NCBI RefSeq assembly: GCF_016598475.1
Contig: NZ_JAEMUX010000002.1
Coordinates: 150,491-214,490, forward strand
DNA: 64,000 bases
Direction of reading: 5' to 3'
Origin: Streptomyces adelaidensis
GTDB lineage: Bacteria > Actinomycetota > Actinomycetes > Streptomycetales > Streptomycetaceae
Shown: piece by piece, positions 57,886-64,000 of the stretch
How positions within the stretch are numbered: the first letter of the stretch is position 1
How the letters are laid out: each line of letters starts with the position of its first letter
Translations under genes and position numbers: made by a program
The notes under the pieces: model-generated
What the model saw: only the letters and a program-made list of their open reading frames with translations
Told to the model about the DNA's origin: nothing
Databases searched by the model: none

Positions 57886-57898
57886 CCGAAACTTTCGG
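57886..57898 (+). promoter_or_regulatory. CCGAAACTTTCGG operator over the xylanase ribosome-binding site
   Basis: A perfect inverted repeat, CCGAAA-C-TTTCGG, whose right end overlaps the GGAGG (57897-57901) of the GH10-CBM2 gene. From memory, CGAAA boxes of this kind occur upstream of actinomycete xylanase genes and bind a repressor. Its position so close to the ATG is notable. Confidence 0.6.
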
Positions 57899-57909
57899 AG
57901 GCACCCGCA

Positions 57910-59268
57910 ATGAGATCTCTGAGAACAGGCTTGTCGCTCACGTCCCTGCTGACCGGCATCGCCGCCGTCGGCGCCCTGCTCGTCGCGGCCCCGGCTGCCC
58001 ACGCTGCCGACCCACCGCTGCGCGACCTCGCGGCGGCCAAGGGCAAGGCGATCGGCACCGCGGTCACCGGCTCCAAGCTCACCGGCGCGTACGGCGACAT
58101 CGCGGGGCGTGAGTTCAACTGGCTCACCCCCGGCAACGCCATGAAGTGGGGCTCCGTCGAACCCACCCGCGGCAACTTCGACTGGACCGAGGCCGACACA
58201 ATCGTCGACTTCGCCGAGGCCCACGACCAGGACCTGCGCGGCCACACCCTCGTCTGGCACAGCCAGAACCCCGGCTGGCTCGACAACGGCACCTGGACGT
58301 CCGCGCAGCTCGGCCAGCTGATGAACGACCACATCGCGCTCGAAGTCGGCCGCTACAAGGGCCGCCTCGCCGCCTGGGACGTGGTGAACGAACCCTTCAA
58401 CGAGGACGGCACCTACCGCCAGACCCTCTGGTACAACGGCCTCGGCGCCGACTACATCGCCCAGGCCCTGACCGCCGCCCGCGCCGCCGACCCGGCCGCC
58501 AAGCTCTACATCAACGACTACAACGTCGAGGGCGTCAACGCCAAGAGCACGGCCCTGTACAACCTGGTCAGAGACCTGAAGGCGCGCGGCGTCCCGATCG
58601 ACGGCGTCGGTCTCCAGGCCCACCTCATCCTGGGCCAGGTCCCCGCCACCCTCCAGCAGAACATCCAGCGCTTCGCCGACCTGGGCGTGGACGTGGCCCT
58701 CACGGAACTCGACATCCGGATGCAACTGCCCGCCACGGAAGCCAAGTTGGCACAACAGCGGACCGAGTACGAGACCGTGGTGAAGGCCTGCGTCGCCGTG
58801 ACCCGGTGCACCGGCGTCACGGTCTGGGGCTTCACCGACTCCGACTCCTGGATCCCGGACACCTTCCCCGGCGAGGGCGCGGCGACCCCGTACGACGAGA
58901 ACTACGCGCCGAAACCCGCGTACCACGGCATCGCGACGGCGCTCGGCGGCACCGTGACCGAACCGCCGGTCCCGGACGGCTGCACGGCGGCCTACAGCGT
59001 CGCGAACCAGTGGAACACCGGCTTCACCGGCAACGTCACGATCAGCTGCTCCGGCGCCTCGCTCTCCTCCTGGCGGGTCGGCTGGACCTTCGCGGCGGGC
59101 CAGCAGCTCGGTCAGGCCTGGAACGCGTCCTGCACCCAGACCGGCACGACGGTCAGCTGTGCGAACGCCTCCTGGAACGGCGGAGTGTCGAACGGCGGTT
59201 CGGTCACCTTCGGCTTCAACGCGACCTGGAGCGGGAGCAATCCGGTGCCGACGGTGACACTGGGCTGA
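57910..59268 (+). CDS. secreted GH10 xylanase with C-terminal CBM2
   Basis: A 452-residue exported xylanase. Signal peptide about 1-32 (ending AAPAAHA). GH10 barrel about 36-345, with GNAMKWGSVEPTRG, GHTLVWHSQNPGW, acid/base E161 in WDVVNEPF, and nucleophile E266 in LTELDIRMQLP. Residues about 357-452 form a family 2 carbohydrate-binding module (YSVANQWNTGFTGNVTISC, W, ASWNGGVSNGGSVTFGFNAT), which binds cellulose or xylan. ATG 57910 follows GGAGG and an operator repeat. It lies beside the bxl locus and should produce the xylobiose that locus imports. Confidence 0.96.
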   Translation: MRSLRTGLSLTSLLTGIAAVGALLVAAPAAHAADPPLRDLAAAKGKAIGTAVTGSKLTGAYGDIAGREFNWLTPGNAMKWGSVEPTRGNFDWTEADTIVDFAEAHDQDLRGHTLVWHSQNPGWLDNGTWTSAQLGQLMNDHIALEVGRYKGRLAAWDVVNEPFNEDGTYRQTLWYNGLGADYIAQALTAARAADPAAKLYINDYNVEGVNAKSTALYNLVRDLKARGVPIDGVGLQAHLILGQVPATLQQNIQRFADLGVDVALTELDIRMQLPATEAKLAQQRTEYETVVKACVAVTRCTGVTVWGFTDSDSWIPDTFPGEGAATPYDENYAPKPAYHGIATALGGTVTEPPVPDGCTAAYSVANQWNTGFTGNVTISCSGASLSSWRVGWTFAAGQQLGQAWNASCTQTGTTVSCANASWNGGVSNGGSVTFGFNATWSGSNPVPTVTLG

Positions 59269-59341
59269 GAAGTCTGAGAATTGCCGAAGGAATGTCGGCC
59301 GGAGGTTCTGCCCGTAATAATTCGGACGTAAGTTCCTGTGC

Positions 59342-60397
59342 GTGACTGGTGAAGAAAGCGCGTGCGAGGACGACAACGGGGGCGCGGGCAGACGGCGGCG
59401 CCGGCTGAAATTCGCCGGGTTCGCCCTCGCCGGCGTCCTCGTACTCGGCGCGGGCGGCGCGGGCTGGGCGTTCTGGCAGCTCAACGACAACATCAAGAGC
59501 GTCGACATCAACAGCGCGCTGGGCGACGACCGCCCCGCGAAGCTCCAGTCGACCCAGTCGCCTTCGGCCTCCGCCTCGCCGCTGCCGAGTGGCGCGCTGA
59601 ACATCCTCGTCCTCGGCTCCGACTCCCGCAGCGGCGAGGAGAACGCCGAACTCGGCGGCGGGGACGAGACCTCCGGCGCCCGCTCCGACACCGCGATGGT
59701 CGTCCACATCGACGCGGGCCGCACCGAGGCGACGGTCGTCAGCATCCCCCGCGACACCCTGGTCACCCGGCCGTCCTGCCCGCTGGAGTCGGGCGGTTCG
59801 ACGGCCGTGGCCCACAACGTGATGTTCAACAGCGCGTACTCGGTGGGCGGCGCCGTCTGCGCCGTGAAGACCGTCGAGTCGATGACGGACGTCCGCATGG
59901 ACCACTACATCGAGATCGACTTCTCCGGCTTCGCGAAGCTGGTCGACGCGCTGGGCGGCGTCACGGTCACGACGGACGAGGACATCGACGACGATGACAG
60001 CCACCTGAAGCTCAAGGCCGGCACGCACCACCTCGACGGCGAACAGGCCCTCGCCCTCGCCCGCACCCGTCACGGCATAGGCGACGGCAGCGACCTCGGC
60101 CGCATAGGCCTCCAGCAGAAGCTGGTGAAGGCCCTGCTGGCCCAGATCGCCTCGACCGACCTGCTGACCGACCCGACCCAGCTCTACGAGGTGGCCGACG
60201 CGATCACCGGCAGCCTCACCACGGACACCGGCCTGGACTCACTGAACGAGCTGATGAACCTCGGCGAAAGCCTGCGGAGCCTGTCCGCCGACGCCACGAA
60301 GACCGTCATGATGCCGGTGGCGCCGGCCCCGTACGACAGCAACCGGGTGGTGGCGAACGAGCCGGAGGCGAGCGAGCTGTGGGAGTCGCTGAAGTGA
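59342..60397 (+). CDS. LytR-CpsA-Psr (LCP) family protein
   Basis: LCP enzymes attach teichoic acids or glycopolymers to peptidoglycan. The 351-residue protein starts at GTG 59342, has an arginine cluster, a membrane helix at about 23-46 (FAGFALAGVLVLGAGGAGWA), and the LCP domain (about 85-250: ILVLGSDSRSGEE, RSDTAMVVHIDAGRTEATVV, SIPRDTLV, HYIEIDFSGFAKLVDALGGV, HHLDGEQALALARTRHGIGDG). The Arg and Asp residues that hold the phosphate are present. Monocistronic as far as can be seen. Confidence 0.92.
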   Translation: MTGEESACEDDNGGAGRRRRRLKFAGFALAGVLVLGAGGAGWAFWQLNDNIKSVDINSALGDDRPAKLQSTQSPSASASPLPSGALNILVLGSDSRSGEENAELGGGDETSGARSDTAMVVHIDAGRTEATVVSIPRDTLVTRPSCPLESGGSTAVAHNVMFNSAYSVGGAVCAVKTVESMTDVRMDHYIEIDFSGFAKLVDALGGVTVTTDEDIDDDDSHLKLKAGTHHLDGEQALALARTRHGIGDGSDLGRIGLQQKLVKALLAQIASTDLLTDPTQLYEVADAITGSLTTDTGLDSLNELMNLGESLRSLSADATKTVMMPVAPAPYDSNRVVANEPEASELWESLK

Positions 60398-60508
60398 GGC
60401 TTCGGCGGTAGCACGTGAGATGGGTCGGCCGGAGCAATACTTCCGCTGGTCACCCGGGCGGGGGTAGGCAGGGGAGACAGGGCCGGGGGCCGCTCCGCAT
60501 CATGCGCG

Positions 60509-61474
60509 GTGCTTCTGGGACCTCAGCGACGCGCACGGCGGCGTCTCGTCCGTGACCTGACCCTTGTCGGACTGGGGCTGGTGTCCATCGGTCTCGCTGT
60601 CTGGATGCGGATCAGCGAGTACAAGGTCGCCGATTCGGCGGCGGTCGCGAGCCTCGCCGTGGGCGTCGCCTCGCTGGGCCTGGCGCTCGTCGACTTCTTC
60701 CGCCAGGAACCGGTCCCGCCCGATCCCGTCGGGTACGCCGACGACCTCGCCCGCACCCTCAGGGCGCAGTGGCTGGAGGAAGCGGCGGCGCGACGGCTGC
60801 GCGACCCGCAGGTCCTGCCGCTCGCGTGGGCGACGACAACGAGGCCGGTCGCGGGCGAACTCCGCGACCCGGCCACGGGAGGCCGCGTACTGCGGGTCCA
60901 CCTCGACGGCAGACCGGAAGGCCGTTTCGACAGGGTGGTCGCCCAACTCGCCCAAGGCTCTGACCAGTTGCCGCAGAGCCGACTGGTCGTCATCGGCGAG
61001 CCCGGATCAGGTAAGACGGTTCTGGCGATGCTCCTGACGCTGGGCCTGCTGGAGGCACGGCAGCCGGGCGGACGTGTACCGGTCCTTCTTCCCGTCTCGA
61101 CCTGGGACCCCGTACGCGAGCCCCTCGACGACTGGCTTGTCAGGACCCTGGCGGTCCCCTACTGCAGCGGACGTGAGGAGATCCCCCGCACGCTCCTGAC
61201 TCACGGCCTGCTCCTGCCCGTCCTCGACGGCCTGGACGAGATCCCGGAGTCGGCCCGGCGCGCGGCGATCCGGGGCATCAACCAGGCGATCGGCGGCGAG
61301 CGGCCGGACGGAATCATCGAGCTCTGGCGCATCGATGGGGTTCCGAGTTGCTGGAAGACGCTGCGCGGACATATGGGCGCGGTCAGCTCTATGAGCTTCA
61401 ACGCGAACGGCACCAAACTCGCCAGCGCCAGTCACGATGGCACCGTTCGCCTGTGGGATGTCGGCTCCCCCTGA
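60509..61474 (+). CDS. collapsed NACHT-WD40 protein (internal deletion)
   Basis: A 321-residue protein from GTG 60509. Two membrane helices (about 14-33 and 44-62) precede a NACHT ATPase start: Walker A GEPGSGKT (163-170), VPVLLPVSTW, Walker B LLLPVLDGLDEIPESARR (234-251) and GINQAIGGERP. At about residue 267 the NACHT reading stops and a WD40 end follows at once (DGIIELWRIDGVPSCWKTLR, GHMGAVSSMSFNANGTKLAS, ASHDGTVRLWDV). The rest of the NACHT domain and nearly all WD40 blades are missing, in frame. Full-length relatives are STAND ATPases of about 1,200 residues or more. Probably a deletion remnant; a working minimal form is less likely. Confidence 0.75.
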   Translation: MLLGPQRRARRRLVRDLTLVGLGLVSIGLAVWMRISEYKVADSAAVASLAVGVASLGLALVDFFRQEPVPPDPVGYADDLARTLRAQWLEEAAARRLRDPQVLPLAWATTTRPVAGELRDPATGGRVLRVHLDGRPEGRFDRVVAQLAQGSDQLPQSRLVVIGEPGSGKTVLAMLLTLGLLEARQPGGRVPVLLPVSTWDPVREPLDDWLVRTLAVPYCSGREEIPRTLLTHGLLLPVLDGLDEIPESARRAAIRGINQAIGGERPDGIIELWRIDGVPSCWKTLRGHMGAVSSMSFNANGTKLASASHDGTVRLWDVGSP

Positions 61475-61786
61475 CCCCGGGTTGCCGAATGCCGCAGGTT
61501 ATGCACGGGCGCCGTCCGCGTACGAGACTCGAAGCTCGACCTTCGGAGCAGCTGGTGCGACACCCCCGAGTCGACCGTCCCGGCCCGCGTTTGGGCGGAG
61601 TTCGTCGCGTACGTCGGCGCTTGAGCTTCGGGCATCGGGATTCGAGCCTCTTTTTGTGAGGATTGGGTGGGGGGGGATTCCACCCACCCACCCTCCCGAA
61701 GTCGCCTGCTGGCCAGGCGAGATGACCTTTTGTGATCGAGTCGCGGCGGTGCGTGTCGAGCGTGTAGCGTGCGCCGGGAAAGCATC

Positions 61787-61821
61787 GACCCCCGTGGGTG
61801 TTGGAGCACCACGCGGGGGTC
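61787..61821 (+). promoter_or_regulatory. hairpin in the leader of the DNA-binding-like protein gene
   Basis: GACCCCCGTGGGTG (61787-61800) pairs imperfectly with CACCACGCGGGGGTC (61807-61821), 30 bp before GTG 61851. It may be an attenuator or operator. The remaining 61475-61786 has a G/C-rich stretch (GGGTGGGGGGGGATT then CCACCCACCCACC near 61667-61692) but no gene I can support. Confidence 0.4.
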
Positions 61822-61850
61822 TGACCAGGAGATCGAAGAGAGGCCGATCC

Positions 61851-62765
61851 GTGGCTACCGCCCAGCTTAGTGCTGCCCCGCGCCCGTCCGCTCACCCCAA
61901 GGCCAATCCGGGGTACGGCAAGAAGTCCGCACCGGACCAGGAACCCCGTAGCGGACGCGCCTTCGACCATCTGCCCGTCCGCGAGGCGTCCATCGCCGTG
62001 TACCTCGACCGGCTGGACGACGAGGCGGACATCTCCATCAAGACGCTGGCCAAGCACCTCCCGTACGGCCAGTGCGCCATCGGCACCGCCCTCAACAACC
62101 TCTCCGTCGCCGGCCATCTGCGCCGCGTACGCCGTCCCGTCACCGTGGACGGCGGCCCCCGCTGGGTGTGGCACACCTTCTTCTCCCGTCCTCGGCGGGA
62201 CGACGCGTGGTGGGACGCCTTCCTCGCCGGGGAGGCGCCACCCGTGGACGCGTCCGCATCGGCATCCGCATCCGTAGCTGCCGCTGAGCCCTCCCGGATC
62301 GCGCGCTCGGTGGCGTACGACGTGCTGGCCCGCCTCGGCCGTATCGAGCCCCGGCTGACGCTCTCCGCGTCGGAGTGCGGGGCACTGGAGGAGAGCGCGG
62401 CGCGGTGGTTCGCGCGGGGCGCGAGCGAGGTGCAGATCGTGCAGGCGCTGACCGCCGGGCTCCCCGAGCGGGTGGCGCACGCGTACGGCTTCGTACGGGC
62501 TCGGCTCATCGACAAGATCCCGCCCGAGCAGCAGGAGCCGGCGTGGCCGCGGTCTCGGCCGTCCGTCGGCCATCAGGTGCTGTGCACCGCGTGCGGTGAG
62601 CCGGAGGGAGGAACCGGACTGCGCGGCGGCTTGTGCGAGGGGTGCTGGGGTGCGCGTCCCGGCCTCGCGGCGGAGCACGTGCAGGCCCATGCCGGGCGGT
62701 TGCGCGCCGCCCTGCGCACGGCGGGACGCACAGGGAGCCGTAAGGAGAAAGGGGCAGGCGTATGA
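61851..62765 (+). CDS. winged-helix DNA-binding-like protein
   Basis: A 304-residue protein from GTG 61851 (ATAQLSAAPRPSAHPKANPG), with AGAGAGG upstream. The middle reads as a winged helix (SIAVYLDRLDDEADISIKTL, AKHLPYGQCAIGTALNNLSV, AGHLRRVRRPV), followed by a linker of SASA repeats and a C-terminal part with two Cys pairs (VLCTACGEPEGG, GGLCEGCWGARPG) that could bind zinc. This type is common in Streptomyces and often called a MarR-like or helix-turn-helix protein. Upstream codons in the same frame to 61437 are unlikely. Four-base overlap with a downstream ATG at 62762. Confidence 0.75.
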   Translation: MATAQLSAAPRPSAHPKANPGYGKKSAPDQEPRSGRAFDHLPVREASIAVYLDRLDDEADISIKTLAKHLPYGQCAIGTALNNLSVAGHLRRVRRPVTVDGGPRWVWHTFFSRPRRDDAWWDAFLAGEAPPVDASASASASVAAAEPSRIARSVAYDVLARLGRIEPRLTLSASECGALEESAARWFARGASEVQIVQALTAGLPERVAHAYGFVRARLIDKIPPEQQEPAWPRSRPSVGHQVLCTACGEPEGGTGLRGGLCEGCWGARPGLAAEHVQAHAGRLRAALRTAGRTGSRKEKGAGV

Positions 62766-62824
62766 CGACCTTGCAACACGGACCGCCCGTGAGCGGGGCA
62801 GGATGGAGGGGAGGAGGCGACGCC

Positions 62825-63403
62825 ATGACCCCCATGACATCCGACCGGCCGCAGATGCTCGTCGAGGAGTTCGAGGAACTCGCCCGCCATGCGCCGGAGT
62901 CGGCGCGGCTGGAGTTCCTGAACGGAAAGATCGGGGTCAAGCCCATGCCGGACGGCAACCACGGCCAGATTGTCGCCTGGCTTCTCAAGCGGTGCATGCA
63001 GCATCGGCCCGAGTTGTTCCTCTTCCCGTAACAGAGGCTCAAGGTCGAGAAGTATCGCAACGGGCGGGCCAGGCCGGACGGTGCTCTCGCGCCCGAGGAG
63101 TACTTCGTGGGCAAGGGCGAGTGGGCCGAAGCCGACGGCGTCCTCATGGTCGTCGAGGTCACGTCCCATGACCGTGATGCCGACCGGCGCGACCGTGCCG
63201 AGAAGCCGGACGGCTACGCCGCTGCGGGCATTGCCGTCTACGTACTCGTCGACCGGGACCAGGACTCGGTCACCGTCTACGCCGACCCCGAAGGGGGCGT
63301 CTACCGCTCCGCGACCACGCGGGCCTTCGGAGCGCTTGTCGAGCTGCCGGACCCCGTCGCCATCACGCTGGAGACCGAGAAGCTCAAGCACTTCGCCGAC
63401 TGA
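62825..63403 (+). pseudogene. Uma2-family nuclease-fold gene with an in-frame stop
   Basis: From ATG 62825 (after GGAGGGGAGGAGG) the frame reads MTPMTSDRPQMLVEEFEELA to ...RPELFLFP and then TAA at 63029-63031. It continues in the same frame QRLKVEKYRNGRARPDGALA, GVLMVVEVTSHDRDADRRDR, and ends LKHFAD at 63403. The PDG...EV-T-S pattern is the PD-(D/E)XK-like core of Uma2 proteins, a family widely multiplied in Streptomyces. A GAA-to-TAA change could explain the stop. The core lies after the stop, so the product is dead unless read through. Confidence 0.8.
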
Positions 63404-63562
63404 CCGCGCCCGACCGCCCAGTGCGGCTGCGACCCGCGGAAACCGGTAGCCGTCGAAGACTTCTCGAAAAATCTGGCGAGGTCGTCGATCCGAGGTGCAC
63501 CCGTTCGACGCATGGGTGAGAGTCGGGGAGAGACCCCGGCCGCCGACGCACTTGGAGTCACC

Positions 63563-63919
63563 ATGCCGCGCTATCTGTCGATGATCCAGATCGACGAGAA
63601 GACCGCCCCCGCCGAAGGCCCGAGCCCCGAGCTGATGCAGCGGATGGGCGATCTGCTGGAGGAGATCACCAAGGCGGGGGTCATGCTCGACACGGCCGGG
63701 CTGACGCCGAGCGCGCAGGGGAAGAGGGTGCGCTGGGAGGGCGGCGAACTGTCGGTCACCGACGGGCCGTTCACCGAGTCCAAGGAGGTCGTCGGCGGCT
63801 ACGCGCTGATGCAGTGCAAGGACATGGCCGAGGCGATCGAGTGGTCCAAGCGGTTCCTGAAGGTGCACGAGGAGCACTGGACGGTCACGTGCGAGGTGCG
63901 GGAGATCGCCGAGGGCTGA
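63563..63919 (+). CDS. YCII-related / DGPF-domain protein
   Basis: A 118-residue protein from ATG 63563, with GGAG just upstream (MPRYLSMIQIDEKTAPAEGP). The DGPF signature is present (VTDGPFTESKEVVGGYALMQ) and the fold is that of YCII-related, ferredoxin-like proteins. Such genes often neighbour ECF sigma factor genes; the neighbour to the right lies outside the window. Function unknown. Confidence 0.88.
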   Translation: MPRYLSMIQIDEKTAPAEGPSPELMQRMGDLLEEITKAGVMLDTAGLTPSAQGKRVRWEGGELSVTDGPFTESKEVVGGYALMQCKDMAEAIEWSKRFLKVHEEHWTVTCEVREIAEG

Positions 63920-63957
63920 GGCTCGGTTCTTGGCCGCGAGGCCGTAGGGGTGTCGAA

Positions 63958-63985
63958 TGGTGGGCTGTGAAGCCACAGCCCACCA
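63958..63985 (+). terminator. perfect 12-bp hairpin after the DGPF gene
   Basis: TGGTGGGCTGTG (63958-63969) pairs exactly with CACAGCCCACCA (63974-63985) around AAGC. An outer GTGTCG / CGACAC pair (from 63950) may extend it. Likely terminator. Confidence 0.75.
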
Positions 63986-64000
63986 CCGACCCCGACACGG

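Noticed and set aside
61636..61662. Possible tRNA 3' end (GGATTCGAGCC)
   Set aside because: The flanks do not form a T-arm or acceptor stem, and no anticodon arm or CCA is found upstream.
1..64000. Insertion sequences, rRNA or tRNA genes, prophage attachment sites
   Set aside because: I found no transposase, terminal inverted repeats with target duplications, rRNA segments or foldable tRNAs.

Overview
The window is high-GC (roughly 70%) actinobacterial DNA and almost certainly from a Streptomyces chromosome. Codon third positions are nearly all G/C, GTG starts are common, and the gene order (S10-spc-alpha ribosomal clusters, rplM-rpsI-glmM, coaA, glmS, acpS-nnr, alr, tsaE, tsaB-rimI-tsaD) is the Streptomyces core arrangement. 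Several families are typical of the genus: DUF397 with a DUF5753 regulator, Tat-exported xylan enzymes, and NACHT-WD40 proteins with two N-terminal membrane helices.

Layout. (1) 1-13.3 kb is accessory DNA. Two unrecognised genes and a GH115 alpha-glucuronidase gene all carry single-base frame breaks. A GH10 xylanase follows, then a secreted protein of unknown role. Next is a leftward two-gene RNA-repair cassette: an RNA ligase-kinase, and a 971-residue protein combining MJ1316, EEP, 2H and nucleotidyltransferase domains. Degenerate gene remnants lie on both sides of the cassette. (2) 13.3-34.7 kb is the translation core: 22 ribosomal protein genes from rpsJ to rplO, then secY, adk, map, infA, rpmJ, rpsM, rpsK, rpoA, rplQ, truA, rplM and rpsI, ending at glmM. 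Several inter-operon gaps contain strong hairpins. (3) 34.8-49.8 kb is core metabolism and cell envelope: a DUF389 membrane protein, coaA, nnr, acpS, glmS, an L,D-transpeptidase, alr, an alpha/beta hydrolase, and the tRNA t6A genes tsaE, tsaB and tsaD with rimI. (4) 49.9-64 kb is again accessory: a DUF5753/DUF397 pair; a complete bxl-type xylobiose locus (LacI regulator, lipoprotein, two permeases, GH3 enzyme); a GH10-CBM2 xylanase; an LCP protein; a collapsed NACHT-WD40 gene; a DNA-binding-like protein; an Uma2 pseudogene; and a YCII/DGPF protein.

How parts fit together. The GH115 and GH10 enzymes at the left, and the GH10-CBM2 enzyme plus the bxl transporter and GH3 enzyme at the right, make one xylan-use programme: debranch, cut, import xylobiose, hydrolyse inside the cell. 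CGAA/TTCG inverted repeats lie upstream of the GH115 gene, in the bxlE-bxlR gap, and over the GH10-CBM2 ribosome-binding site, which suggests shared control.

The most unusual items are the RNA-repair cassette, the NACHT-WD40 internal deletion, a family of five related intergenic repeats lying just after genes, mutually exclusive hairpins before rplN, and a hairpin that covers the bxlA ribosome-binding site.
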